Source: Kangiellaceae bacterium
GTDB taxonomy: Bacteria > Pseudomonadota > Gammaproteobacteria > Enterobacterales > Kangiellaceae
Length of the DNA stretch: 55,973 nt
Assembly (NCBI GenBank): GCA_013373015.1
Contig: JABXIQ010000020.1
Coordinates: 1-55,973 of the forward strand
Direction: 5' to 3'
This document shows positions 24,410 through 33,214 of this stretch, one piece after another. The translations under genes were made by a program, and so were the position numbers. Under the pieces are notes generated by a model. The model searched no databases and was not told the DNA's origin. It saw nothing but the letters and a program-made list of their open reading frames with translations. The first letter of the stretch is position 1. Every line of letters starts with the position of its first letter.

Positions 24410-25471
24410 CTAGTTACGCATACTGACAGTAAAGTAAGCTAATTTGCGTTGATTGGTTTGCACCTCAAGCTGCTTTTCAAGATCCAAATATTCTTTATAT
24501 AGATCAATGGACTCTTTCAGTTTGTCATTTTTAGAATGGATAGTCGCCAAATGTTTTGCCGCTTCCATTATACGCACTTTATCATTGGCTTTTTTTGCAG
24601 CTTGATAACCTTTACCAAGATAAACACTGGCCTTATCAATATCATCTAAAGCCAAATAGGTCTCGCCTAATCGAATAGCGTAAATAGTTTTAATCGGCAA
24701 ATAAGTCATTTCATCAACATCCTTTTGCCACTTGGCTAAAACCTCATAGGCCTTCTGAGAATGATTATTATGCAAAAAATATCGGGCTTGTAGCTCACCC
24801 GCTAGCGCTTGAAAAATCGGGTCTTTGGCCTGCTGACAAGCATCATTGAGTTGCTGAATCCTTTCTTCTAATATTTCTAATTGAGAAGCCTGCAACTCCC
24901 AATTTGCCATTTCATAATGACTTACACACTGCTTGATTGGATCGCTACTCTGCTCTGCAATGATCAATAGCTGTCGGCTATAATCCATAGCCTTGCCAAA
25001 TACTCCCGCTTGCTTAAATAGGCTGGCAGCATTTTGAAGTACTGCAAAGCGATGAAAGTCTTGCTCTTTTAATTTAGGCAACAGTTGAAGCGCACTTTTC
25101 GAATGCTCAAATGCTTGCTCCAGCTCACCAGAGAAAAGCAACACATTTGAGAGCATTGAGTGTGCTCGCGCTTTTATTTTAACGAAGGATGTCTGATCAA
25201 TGACCTGATCTAACTCTTGACGAGCCGCAACATAGTTTCCTTGCAATACTAATGAATGCGCTCGAAATATTTTATAGAGACTTTGTTGCTCAAGAGACAA
25301 CTTTTCATACTTCAACTCAAGCTGATCTAGCAATTCTTTAGTCTGTCGCGGATTAGATGTTTTTTTTGATTCAAGATCGATAAAAACTTGCGAAAGATCT
25401 TGTTCTGCCTGAGTTTTTAATGCAAAAGTCAGCAAACTGAATAAAGCAATAATAGCAATCGTTCTAATCAT
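24410..25471 (-). CDS. Exported TPR-repeat protein B in the borosin operon
   Basis: 353 residues. The signal peptide (IRTIAIIALFSLLTFALKTQA) is followed by tandem helical TPR-like repeats to about residue 335 and the C-terminal motif NQRKLAYFTV. It is a paralog of the gene upstream: both share the layout, length and a terminal block of the form YxEYxDxEKxxxxQxxQRKLAY. The repeats resemble the periplasmic TPR sensor domain of TPR-GGDEF or TPR-kinase proteins, but the chain ends where the membrane helix and output domain would begin. It is the last gene of the borosin operon, 13 nt after its paralog. Function unknown. Confidence 0.75.
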   Translation of the reverse strand: MIRTIAIIALFSLLTFALKTQAEQDLSQVFIDLESKKTSNPRQTKELLDQLELKYEKLSLEQQSLYKIFRAHSLVLQGNYVAARQELDQVIDQTSFVKIKARAHSMLSNVLLFSGELEQAFEHSKSALQLLPKLKEQDFHRFAVLQNAASLFKQAGVFGKAMDYSRQLLIIAEQSSDPIKQCVSHYEMANWELQASQLEILEERIQQLNDACQQAKDPIFQALAGELQARYFLHNNHSQKAYEVLAKWQKDVDEMTYLPIKTIYAIRLGETYLALDDIDKASVYLGKGYQAAKKANDKVRIMEAAKHLATIHSKNDKLKESIDLYKEYLDLEKQLEVQTNQRKLAYFTVSMRN

Positions 25472-25484
25472 ACATCATCCAAAG

Positions 25485-26537
25485 TTAGCCTTGATTTTTA
25501 GCCATATAATAAGCCAGCTTTCTTTGTCGCATCTGAATCTTAAACTTTCTCTCAGCGTCTATATACTCTTGATAATATTCAACTGCTTTTTTTTCATTTT
25601 CTCGTTGGCTGTATGCTTTTGCAAGCACCCGAGCAGATTCTTTAATCAGAGGTAAATAGTTCAACTTTTTTGCCAGTTTATAGCCTTTCTCACCCAAGCC
25701 AACACTTTCTTCAACCGCTTTTTTTTCCAACGCCATTTCAGACAATGTAATATGAAAAGAAGAAATAAGCATGTCCCATCCAAAAGTTTCAATATCCTTT
25801 AATTTATTTTTTACTAAATTATAAGCTGTATTTGGGTCATTATCATGCAAACTGATTCTGGCACTTTCTTCTACCAAATAATATTGATAAAGTTTTTGTT
25901 CAGCTAATTGACAATTCTTTTTCGCAATAGAAAAGTTATGCCTCGCGACATCATACTTTTCCATCAATAGCTCTATTTTGCCAGCATTATAATAAGCAAA
26001 ACAATAGTCTTTTGGATCCTGCTCTGGAATGATGACTTTCAATAGATGTTTAGAATAAGGATAGGCTTTATCAATCAAACCTGTTGAAACATAAACGTTA
26101 ACTATATTTACTAAAACATCTTTTCTCGCTAGGTTATCGCTTAGTTCTGACAACATGCCATTAGCCGCTTCAATATTGACAAAAGCATCAATATATTGAC
26201 CTTGAGAAGCCTGAACAACGCCTTTTAGAACCTTTGCTCTAGCTTGATAATTGTTGTCTTGGCTGGTTGCAAGGATCTTATCAAAAGAATTGAGAGCATC
26301 ATCATATAAGCCAGACATCATTTGCGAGTGACCTGAATAAAGATGAAACTTGTCCAGTTGTTCAGGTGTCAGTAATGCTTTATTGCTTTCAACTTTCGAC
26401 AAATGCGTTTTAACTTTTGATAAGTCAATTAAGATGTCTTGTTTTATATCTGCCAATAATTGATCGACCTCGTCAGACTTTCCAGCCGAAGTTACTAGGC
26501 AAATGCAAAGCAATAATATCAATTTCTTAATGTGCAT
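25485..26537 (-). CDS. Exported TPR-repeat protein A in the borosin operon
   Basis: 350 residues from ATG 26537, chosen because GGGAG lies 5 nt upstream (a GTG at 26543 is also in frame). Signal peptide (HIKKLILLLCICLVTSAG), then TPR-like helical repeats and the ending QRKLAYYMAKNQG. It is a tandem paralog of the downstream gene. It starts 40 nt after the stop of the backbone N-methyltransferase gene, on the same strand, so it is very probably in the same transcript. A role in sensing, exporting or binding the methylated peptide is possible but is inference from context only. Confidence 0.75.
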   Translation of the reverse strand: MHIKKLILLLCICLVTSAGKSDEVDQLLADIKQDILIDLSKVKTHLSKVESNKALLTPEQLDKFHLYSGHSQMMSGLYDDALNSFDKILATSQDNNYQARAKVLKGVVQASQGQYIDAFVNIEAANGMLSELSDNLARKDVLVNIVNVYVSTGLIDKAYPYSKHLLKVIIPEQDPKDYCFAYYNAGKIELLMEKYDVARHNFSIAKKNCQLAEQKLYQYYLVEESARISLHDNDPNTAYNLVKNKLKDIETFGWDMLISSFHITLSEMALEKKAVEESVGLGEKGYKLAKKLNYLPLIKESARVLAKAYSQRENEKKAVEYYQEYIDAERKFKIQMRQRKLAYYMAKNQG

Positions 26538-26577
26538 CCTCACTCCCTACGATTAACCAAGCTAAAGCTAATGACAA

Positions 26578-27372
26578 CTAGCGTGCGGCTATCTGCTGTT
26601 CTGATATACCAAACATATCTAAAACGTCCTGATTTGCTTGAAGACTTCTTGACGGAGGAATGACCAGTGTAGTTTTAGGATTCAACTCGGCGTCGGGTAA
26701 ATCTTTCAAAGCAACAGTTTCAGCCCTAAAAGTTTCTATGGGCAAAACCGCCGCTTCGTACAAGATAACATTATGCGATAATGGATACCATTTTTTTAGA
26801 TGACTGACGAATATTTCAACCCACTCTTTTTTTGTTTCAAACTGCTTGGCGGTATACTCTCCCACCAAACCAATTTGCCACATAATTGCATAAGCAGAGT
26901 TGTTAAGCTCTTGATTATAAAATAAAAATTGAGAAGCCTCGTATCCTTGTATTCCGCTCTCACCAGGGTCAATCGCCAGATCAGCATATAAACACGCCTC
27001 AGCTGATACTCCCGGCTCCATATGTGCTCTAAAACCTTCTTTCACAGCCTGTTTCACTGCCATGCGCGGCACATAAGCGAAAACGCCTGCATGACCATAA
27101 AAAGCCCCGCATACTTTTTTACCCATTCGGACATCTTGTAGCATCGCATCAATCATCTCCTCATATGACTGCATACGATGTTTACCCTTTGCATAAAATG
27201 GCTGCAAACTTTTCACATTAGAATTAAGCGTGTGTATCCAGACCTCGCCTAAACTATGCGGCATTAAGCAGTAAACCACATCGGCTTGCTCAATATAGCT
27301 TCTGGAAATTTTCGAAATATGTCCCGCTAAATTCATGCCGGTACTGACGGCGACAAATTGTCCTTTTAGCAT
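26578..27372 (-). CDS. Borosin-type peptide alpha-N-methyltransferase (split, SonM-like)
   Basis: 264 residues of the tetrapyrrole (corrin/porphyrin) methylase fold. It matches the catalytic domain of fungal OphMA block by block: YAKGKHRMQSYEEM, DVRMGKKVCGAFYGHAGVFA, MEPGVSAEACLYADLAIDPG and GYEASQFLFY. Tyr60, Arg66, Tyr70 and Tyr92 correspond to OphMA Tyr66, Arg72, Tyr76 and Tyr98, residues used in amide N-methylation. Unlike the fungal enzymes it has no fused core peptide; the substrate is encoded immediately upstream with a 1-nt gap. This is the split-borosin arrangement known from Shewanella SonM/SonA. It should iteratively N-methylate the backbone of the partner peptide. Confidence 0.9.
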   Translation of the reverse strand: MLKGQFVAVSTGMNLAGHISKISRSYIEQADVVYCLMPHSLGEVWIHTLNSNVKSLQPFYAKGKHRMQSYEEMIDAMLQDVRMGKKVCGAFYGHAGVFAYVPRMAVKQAVKEGFRAHMEPGVSAEACLYADLAIDPGESGIQGYEASQFLFYNQELNNSAYAIMWQIGLVGEYTAKQFETKKEWVEIFVSHLKKWYPLSHNVILYEAAVLPIETFRAETVALKDLPDAELNPKTTLVIPPSRSLQANQDVLDMFGISEQQIAAR

Positions 27373-27373
27373 T

Positions 27374-27595
27374 TTACTTCTTCATTAGAGTGATAATTCC
27401 CGTGATATAACACTCCATATCACTACCTAATAATTTATTAATCTCTTTCGTCTCACCTTTTAGAATAGTTTTAATATCTGTTTCATCCAAGCCTGCACCA
27501 CGCATCACAGCTTTTGGATTTTCAACATAAGATTCCATTAGTTTTGCATCTTCACTCAATCGAATTACAAACTCTTCAAGTTTTTTATTTGCCAT
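27374..27595 (-). CDS. Split-borosin precursor peptide (SonA-like)
   Basis: 73 residues from ATG 27595, with AAAGGAG 8 nt upstream; a longer frame to 27628 lacks such support. The helical leader (LEEFVIRLSEDAKLMESY, ENPKAVMRGAGLDETDIKTIL) has the layout of a borosin-binding domain. The C-terminal tail from about residue 60 (MECYITGIITLMKK) is short, beta-branched and hydrophobic, as expected of the region that receives N-methyl groups. The stop is 1 nt before the methyltransferase ATG. The assignment rests on the partner gene, size and leader pattern. Which residues are methylated, and whether the tail is released, cannot be told. Confidence 0.85.
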   Translation of the reverse strand: MANKKLEEFVIRLSEDAKLMESYVENPKAVMRGAGLDETDIKTILKGETKEINKLLGSDMECYITGIITLMKK

Positions 27596-27654
27596 TGTCA
27601 CATCTCCTTTCACGATTTCATTATTCAAATATGCATAGAAATTATCGTATCTTC

Positions 27655-27683
27655 ATCAAAAAAGCCAGCAAATGCTGGCTTTT
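27655..27683 (-). terminator. Rho-independent terminator of gcvP
   Basis: On the minus strand: AAAAGCCAGC, loop ATTT, GCTGGCTTTT and further T. It lies 26 nt after the gcvP stop and separates gcvP from the borosin operon, whose promoter must therefore lie in the approximately 60 bases up to 27596. Confidence 0.9.
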
Positions 27684-27708
27684 CATTTCAGTGATACAAT
27701 CCGTAAAC

Positions 27709-30570
27709 TTAGTCTTGATAACTTTCAATACTTGGGCAGCTACAAATTAAGTTACGATCACCGTACACATCATCGATGCGATTGACTGTTGGCCAGAACT
27801 TACCTTGCATAGTCGCTTGAGAAGGATAAATCGCTTCTGCAATTGAATATGGCTTATTCCAATCACGCAAATCAGCTTGAGTATGTGGTGCATTTTTCAA
27901 TGGATTATTGTCAGCATCCCATTCACCCGAACGCACTTTTTCCACTTCTTGTTTAATATTGATCATCGCTTCAATAAATCTGTCTAACTCATATTTAGAT
28001 TCTGATTCAGTTGGCTCAATCATAAAGGTGCCGGCGACAGGGAAACTCATGGTTGGCGCGTGGAAGCCATAGTCCATCAAACGTTTCGCAAAATCCACTT
28101 CACTGATACCCGTTTCCGCCTTGATTGGTCGCAAGTCAATAATACACTCGTGAGCAACCTTCTCATTACGACCGGTATAAAGCACTGGATAATGCTCAGC
28201 TAATTTATTTTTCAAGTAATTAGCGTTTAGCAAAGCCACTTCGGTAGATTTGCGCAAACCTTCGCGACCCAGCATTTTGATATAGGTCCAAGAAATTGGC
28301 AGAATCATACCTGAGCCATAAGGTGCAGCAGAAACTGCGCCATCACGCGCATCAACACTGTGAACTTTACGAACCGCATGACCTGATACAAACGGTGCCA
28401 AATGAGCCTTAACCCCAATCGGTCCCATACCAGGACCACCGCCACCGTGTGGAATGGCAAAGGTTTTGTGTAAGTTTAGGTGTGAAACATCTGAACCAAT
28501 CTCGCCCGGTTTTGAAATACCCACCTGAGCATTCATGTTGGCGCCATCCATATATACCTGACCACCGTTATCATGAATGATCTGACAAATATGTTTGATT
28601 TCTTCTTCGTAAACACCGTGAGTAGAAGGATAGGTCACCATTAAAGCTGCTAAATTATCTTTTAATTCAACCGCTTTAGCTTCTAAATCTTCAACATCAA
28701 CGTTACCGTTATCGTCACATTTGACGATAACAACCTTCATGCCAGCCATTTGAGCTGATGCAGGGTTAGTACCGTGTGCAGAACTTGGAATTAAGCAAAT
28801 GTTACGGTGGCTTTGATTAGTTGATTCAAAGTATTTCTTGATGGCCAATAAGCCCGCATACTCGCCTTGCGCACCTGAATTGGGTTGCATTGAAACAAAG
28901 TCATAGCCTGTGATTTCGACTAAATCCGCTTCCAATTCTTTGATCATATCCAAGTAACCTTGAGTTTGATCTTCTGGTGCGAACGGATGGATATTGGCAA
29001 ACTCAGGCCATGTCACTGGGATCATTTCTGACGTTGCATTTAATTTCATGGTGCAAGAACCCAATGGGATCATGCCATGAGCCAGCGAAAAATCTTTATT
29101 TTCCAAACGTTTAAGATAACGCAGCATATCTGTTTCCGAATAGAAACTGTTAAACGTTGGGTGGGTTAAGAAATCCGAAGTACGCTTTACAGAAGCGGGG
29201 ATTGAGTCTCGCGCTTGGTTGTCCAAGTCATTCAAATTATAAGTTTCACCAGTAATAACTTGAATCAAGGTTTCAATATCCGCTTGAGTTTTTGCTTCAT
29301 CAATAGAAAAACTGATGTGATTATCTTGGTAACGTAAATTGATACCCTCAACTTGCGCGCGATGCTTTATCGCTTCCACATCATTAGCCTCAAAAGTCAC
29401 TGTATCAAACCAGCTATCATTCACCAACGACATACCTGCGTTGACTACCGCTTGAGCGACTACAGAAGCATAACGATTAATACGGCTGGCAATATTAGTT
29501 AAGCCTTTTTTGCCATGATAGACCGCGTAGAAACCTGCAATATTGGCTAACAATACTTGTGCCGTACAGATGTTTGAGGTCGCTTTCTCACGGCGAATGT
29601 GTTGCTCGCGAGTTTGCATTGCCATACGCAAAGCCTGATTACCACGTGTATCCACAGACACACCGATAATACGACCTGGTAATGAGCGCTTGAAAGATTC
29701 GCGTGTAGCGAAGAATGCCGCGTGTGGGCCACCAAAGCCCATAGGCACACCAAAACGTTGCGCAGAACCGAATACCACATCAGCACCCATCTCGCCTGGC
29801 GACTTCATCAACACTAAACTCATAATATCCGCAGCCACACAAGCTACAGCTTTATTGTTATGCAGTGCGCTGATAATAGGCTCAAGATCAACGATTTGCC
29901 CATCAATGTTGGTGTATTGCAATAATGCACCGAACACATCATGGCTAGCGGCATCTTCAGCTTTGCCCATCACCACATCCCAACCGTAATGCTCGGCACG
30001 AGTTTTCACCACATCAATGGTTTGCGGAAAACATTTTTCATCAATAAAGAACGTGTTGCACTTTTTATTCTTAGAAGAACGTTTGGCTAGTGCCATTGCT
30101 TCCGCCGCAGCGGTTGCCTCATCTAGTAAAGATGCTGAAGCAAGCTCCATGCCCGTTAAATCGATTGTCATTTGTTGGAAGTTCAAAATAGCTTCCAAGC
30201 GACCTTGAGCAATTTCGGGTTGATAAGGTGTATAGGCAGTGTACCAACCCGGATTTTCCAAAACATTGCGTAAAATAACGGTTGGCGTAACAGTATCGTA
30301 GTAGCCCATACCAATATATGATTTTGCCACTAAATTTTTACTCGCCAATGACTTCAAATAATCTAATGTTTCAGCTTCTGAACGCGAACTATCTACCGCT
30401 AAAGGCTTATCGATTTGGATTTTGTGCGGCACCGCTTTTTCAATCAGATCATCTAAAGAATCAAGCCCCAACTCCGCTAACATTTCTGAGATTTCATTCT
30501 CACGCGGTCCTAAATGACGACGAATAAAATCATCGTGCTGTTGCAACTCAAATAAACTTTTATCAGCCAT
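27709..30570 (-). CDS. gcvP: Glycine dehydrogenase (decarboxylating), P protein
   Basis: 953 residues, the fused form. The N-terminal half contains [11 protein letters not shown] and MGYYDTVTP; the C-terminal half carries the PLP-binding lysine in [15 protein letters not shown] near residue 704. It decarboxylates glycine and loads the aminomethyl group onto the lipoyl arm of GcvH. Its own promoter must lie in the 320-nt gap before it because gcvH is followed by a terminator. No defect is seen. Confidence 0.97.
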   Translation of the reverse strand: MADKSLFELQQHDDFIRRHLGPRENEISEMLAELGLDSLDDLIEKAVPHKIQIDKPLAVDSSRSEAETLDYLKSLASKNLVAKSYIGMGYYDTVTPTVILRNVLENPGWYTAYTPYQPEIAQGRLEAILNFQQMTIDLTGMELASASLLDEATAAAEAMALAKRSSKNKKCNTFFIDEKCFPQTIDVVKTRAEHYGWDVVMGKAEDAASHDVFGALLQYTNIDGQIVDLEPIISALHNNKAVACVAADIMSLVLMKSPGEMGADVVFGSAQRFGVPMGFGGPHAAFFATRESFKRSLPGRIIGVSVDTRGNQALRMAMQTREQHIRREKATSNICTAQVLLANIAGFYAVYHGKKGLTNIASRINRYASVVAQAVVNAGMSLVNDSWFDTVTFEANDVEAIKHRAQVEGINLRYQDNHISFSIDEAKTQADIETLIQVITGETYNLNDLDNQARDSIPASVKRTSDFLTHPTFNSFYSETDMLRYLKRLENKDFSLAHGMIPLGSCTMKLNATSEMIPVTWPEFANIHPFAPEDQTQGYLDMIKELEADLVEITGYDFVSMQPNSGAQGEYAGLLAIKKYFESTNQSHRNICLIPSSAHGTNPASAQMAGMKVVIVKCDDNGNVDVEDLEAKAVELKDNLAALMVTYPSTHGVYEEEIKHICQIIHDNGGQVYMDGANMNAQVGISKPGEIGSDVSHLNLHKTFAIPHGGGGPGMGPIGVKAHLAPFVSGHAVRKVHSVDARDGAVSAAPYGSGMILPISWTYIKMLGREGLRKSTEVALLNANYLKNKLAEHYPVLYTGRNEKVAHECIIDLRPIKAETGISEVDFAKRLMDYGFHAPTMSFPVAGTFMIEPTESESKYELDRFIEAMINIKQEVEKVRSGEWDADNNPLKNAPHTQADLRDWNKPYSIAEAIYPSQATMQGKFWPTVNRIDDVYGDRNLICSCPSIESYQD

Positions 30571-30890
30571 TGCTTTTTAACTACCTACTTTTAACGGTCA
30601 ATTGTAATTTGGTCAGGATTAAATCAACGCAAATCCAGCACCAAAAATCATAAAGTTAACTCAACTTCTTATCATCAATTTGAGCACAAGAAGCACTGAA
30701 TTTAACGGAAAAAGCCTCGATAACTCGAGGCTCAGTATTACCAGTACAATGTAATAAATTTTCTGTCTATCAAAGACTTTTTACTATGGACGCTCTAATG
30801 CGAGACAAATATTTTGATAAGGAGGCGTTGTTTGCTTTTGCAAATCAGCCGACGCATCAAGATATTTAACGATGCAATAGACAACCAGAG
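30571..30890 (-). other. Intergenic region between gcvH and gcvP
   Basis: 320 nt without a gene. Contents are the gcvH terminator (30708-30732) and, below it, the AT-rich leader of gcvP. I found no riboswitch aptamer or small ORF with a ribosome site. TTTGC/GCAAA forms a small hairpin near 30829-30842 in the gcvH 3' untranslated part. Confidence 0.6.
30708..30732 (-). terminator. Rho-independent terminator of gcvH
   Basis: On the minus strand AGCCTCGA, loop GTTA, TCGAGGCT followed by TTTTT. Perfect 8-bp stem. It uncouples gcvH from gcvP. Confidence 0.88.
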
Positions 30891-31280
30891 TTATTCGTCT
30901 GCTATCTCTTCTGCGTACTCTTCCGCTGACATCAAACCATCCAAATCTGCAACGTCTGCCAGTTGCATTTTGAACATCCAGCCATCACCGTAAGGGTCGC
31001 TATTGACCAATTCTGGTGAATCTTCTAATTCTTCATTCACTTCAATGATAGTGCCAGCAATTGGTGCATAGATATCTGAAGCAGCTTTTACCGATTCAAC
31101 AACCGCAATCTCTTCTTCTGCTTCAACTTCATTATCTACTTCTGGCGCTTCAACGAAGACCACATCGCCTAAAAGCTCTTGTGCATGGTCGGTGATACCA
31201 ACAGTTACCACACCATCACCTTCGTCACGGATCCACTCGTGGCTTGAAACGTATTTTAATTCTGCTGGAATTTGGCTCAT
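30891..31280 (-). CDS. gcvH: Glycine cleavage system H protein
   Basis: 129 residues. The lipoylated lysine sits in [17 protein letters not shown], and the start [14 protein letters not shown] is typical. It is the shuttle carrying the aminomethyl group between GcvP and GcvT and can also serve as a lipoyl donor. It lies between terminators of gcvT and gcvH, so it is transcribed alone. AGG in TGAGG precedes the ATG by about 9 nt. Confidence 0.97.
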   Translation of the reverse strand: MSQIPAELKYVSSHEWIRDEGDGVVTVGITDHAQELLGDVVFVEAPEVDNEVEAEEEIAVVESVKAASDIYAPIAGTIIEVNEELEDSPELVNSDPYGDGWMFKMQLADVADLDGLMSAEEYAEEIADE

Positions 31281-31390
31281 TCTGACTGTTCCTCAAATCT
31301 TGCCCTGCGCTTTGGCGCTAGGCTTGTAACATGGTTTGAATTTATGTTTAAAAATTAGGCGTATTGTATATGAAACTTTGCCCCTACCCA

Positions 31391-31417
31391 AGCAAAAGTC
31401 AGCGAATAAGCTGACTT
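31391..31417 (-). terminator. Rho-independent terminator of gcvT
   Basis: On the minus strand AAGTCAGC, 6-nt loop, GCTGACTT then TTGC. Perfect 8-bp stem with a short T run, 76 nt after the gcvT stop. Confidence 0.75.
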
Positions 31418-31493
31418 GATGCTCTGAACATACAATCAACCAAACTAAGCTTGGATAGACTCAACTCAATATTTAGTAGGGATTTATCCGTTA

Positions 31494-32582
31494 TTAAACC
31501 AATGCCTCGCCTTTACGCACAAAACAAGGTTTTACCACCTTGGCTTCTAGTTGTTTTTTGCGCACTTGGATCAATAAGTTTTCTTCATTAATGTCACGCT
31601 TAATACGTGCCATAGCAATACTTTTACCGATAGTTGGCGACATAGTGCCCGAAGTCACTACACCAACAACTTCGCCATTAGCAATAACTTCTTGTCCTTC
31701 TCGCATGATGCCCTTGTCTTCCAGCACCAAACCAATTAATTTACGCGCCGCACCAGCTTGCTTCTGCTCAGTTAACGCTTTACGACCTACGAAATCACGC
31801 TCGGCAGGCTCCCAAGCAATGGTCCAGCCCATATTGGCTTCTAATGGCGAAACCGTTTCATCCATATCGTGCCCGTATAGGTTCATGCCAGCTTCCAAAC
31901 GTAAAGTATCGCGCGCGGCCAAACCGCATGGCTTTACGCCTGCAGCTTGTAATTGATTCCAAAAATCAATGCCTTGCTCATCAGGTAGCATGATTTCATA
32001 ACCATCTTCACCGGTATAACCCGTACGTGCCACAAACAAACTGCCCGCTTGAGCTGCCACGAATGGCTTTAACTGCGCAACCGCTGCTTTTTGCTCATCA
32101 GTCATAACGCTTTGTGCTTTGTCGATGGCATTAGGTCCTTGCACAGCAATCATAGCAACGTCAGTGCGTTCTTCCACAGACACCGCAAACTGTTGCGCCA
32201 CGTTTTCCATCCATGCTAAATCCTTGTCACGAGTTGAAGCATTAACTACCACACGATAATGCTCATCGGTCAAGTAATAGGTGATAAGATCGTCGATAAC
32301 GCCACCATCTTCGTTCAACATGCCGCTATACAACGCTTTGCCTGCAACCTGCAACTTATCAACATCATTCGCCAATAAATACTGCAAATAAGGCTTTGCT
32401 TCAGCACCCGTCACTTCTACCACCGTCATATGCGACACATCAAACATACCCGCATCTTGACGCACCGCATGATGCTCATCAATTTGTGAGCCATAATTTA
32501 ACGGCATATCCCAGCCGCCAAAATCTACAATTCGCGCTTCCGCGTCTACATGAGCCTGGTATAAAGGTGTTTTATTCGCCAT
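31494..32582 (-). CDS. gcvT: Glycine cleavage system aminomethyltransferase, T protein
   Basis: 362 residues. Family signatures are present: [23 protein letters not shown] at the N-terminus in segments, [27 protein letters not shown] and [20 protein letters not shown]. It transfers the methylene unit from GcvH to tetrahydrofolate and releases ammonia. A TATAAT box lies on the minus strand about 73 nt upstream (around 32650-32655), the best candidate -10. The order gcvT-gcvH-gcvP is conserved, but each gene here has its own terminator. Confidence 0.97.
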   Translation of the reverse strand: MANKTPLYQAHVDAEARIVDFGGWDMPLNYGSQIDEHHAVRQDAGMFDVSHMTVVEVTGAEAKPYLQYLLANDVDKLQVAGKALYSGMLNEDGGVIDDLITYYLTDEHYRVVVNASTRDKDLAWMENVAQQFAVSVEERTDVAMIAVQGPNAIDKAQSVMTDEQKAAVAQLKPFVAAQAGSLFVARTGYTGEDGYEIMLPDEQGIDFWNQLQAAGVKPCGLAARDTLRLEAGMNLYGHDMDETVSPLEANMGWTIAWEPAERDFVGRKALTEQKQAGAARKLIGLVLEDKGIMREGQEVIANGEVVGVVTSGTMSPTIGKSIAMARIKRDINEENLLIQVRKKQLEAKVVKPCFVRKGEALV

Positions 32583-32676
32583 TTATCAATTCCCGATTTG
32601 CTAATTAACACTGTTATGAAAGCCATCTTCAACAGCACAATGGTCAGCGATTATACAAGGGAATGGTGGTAAGGAG

Positions 32677-32694
32677 AACCTTTGGACAAAGGTT
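32677..32694. repeat. Inverted repeat AACCTTTG-GA-CAAAGGTT
   Basis: Perfect 8-bp arms with a 2-nt loop between gcvT and the small membrane gene. On the plus strand it is followed by TTTT, but there is no plus-strand gene before it. With the elements at 33002-33193 it brackets the small membrane gene. Confidence 0.7.
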
Positions 32695-32722
32695 TTAGGG
32701 GTTACTAATGACTTTTAGATAT

Positions 32723-32980
32723 TTAGTTTCTCTTAGTTGTAATTCTCTCTATCAATATCCACAGCAACAAAACAAATATAACTGCGATTACCATTACCAC
32801 AATCCCACCTAAGTAGTTGTAGTATGGCTTATCTGTAAAAAATAGCTGTTCAAAACTACCAAGAAAGTATTTCAAAGGTCCGCCTATGATTTCAACTACT
32901 AAAAGCCTCAAGATATTTTGCACAGGAAGAAGTGAAATACCCACAAACACTAAAACAGTTATTATTTTCGACTTACTCAT
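32723..32980 (-). CDS. Small two-helix membrane protein, unknown
   Basis: 85 residues from ATG 32980 (a GTG at 32983 directly precedes it; AGG lies about 9 nt upstream). Two hydrophobic helices are evident: IITVLVFVGISLLP near the N-terminus, and a long one of about 22 residues beginning YLGGIVVMVIAV, ending in the basic tail ERITTKRN. I do not recognise the family. It is isolated between palindromic sequences, with no operon partner, so it could be a recent or mobile acquisition; that is speculation. Confidence 0.55.
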   Translation of the reverse strand: MSKSKIITVLVFVGISLLPVQNILRLLVVEIIGGPLKYFLGSFEQLFFTDKPYYNYLGGIVVMVIAVIFVLLLWILIERITTKRN

Positions 32981-33001
32981 CACTTAATACCTATCGTTCC
33001 C

Positions 33002-33019
33002 TATATTCAGCTGAATATA
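33002..33019. repeat. 18-bp perfect palindrome
   Basis: TATATTCAG / CTGAATATA without a spacer, 22 nt upstream of the small membrane gene start. It could be an operator for a dimeric regulator. Confidence 0.6.
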
Positions 33020-33034
33020 TAGCAGAACATAGTA

Positions 33035-33058
33035 ATTCAAATCATAGATGATTTGAAT
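33035..33058. repeat. 24-bp inverted repeat
   Basis: ATTCAAATCAT, 2-nt centre, ATGATTTGAAT: perfect 11-bp arms, located 16 nt beyond the palindrome at 33002-33019. Confidence 0.65.
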
Positions 33059-33159
33059 AATAAAACCCAATACAAGGATGTATTGTGTTTTGTGATACAT
33101 TTTGTTTTGCTATTTATGAAGGAACCTGTAAGGTTGAATATCGGGTGCGTTTTCTTTTG

Positions 33160-33193
33160 GTTCGTTTTCTTTGGGCATACAAAGAAAATGAAC
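33160..33193. repeat. Intergenic hairpin repeat element
   Basis: GTTCGTTTTCTTTG and CAAAGAAAATGAAC form 14-bp arms (one G-T pair) around GGCATA. The sequence just before it (GGGTGCG, TTTTCTTTTG) and the arms themselves look like a dispersed intergenic repeat I associate with many gammaproteobacterial genomes. It lies 22 nt beyond the permease stop, but neither strand has a T tract after the stem. Confidence 0.6.
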
Positions 33194-33214
33194 AAACAAA
33201 GTCCAGTTTAAATA

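Noticed and set aside
29547-30527. Open frames on both strands within gcvP
   Set aside because: They are shadows of a strongly conserved 953-aa coding sequence; none has a ribosome site or family signature.
31281-31493. Possible glycine riboswitch in the gcv leaders
   Set aside because: I looked for GGAGAG and CACCGAAGGGGCAA-type blocks upstream of gcvT, gcvH and gcvP on the minus strand and found none; only stem-loop terminators are present.
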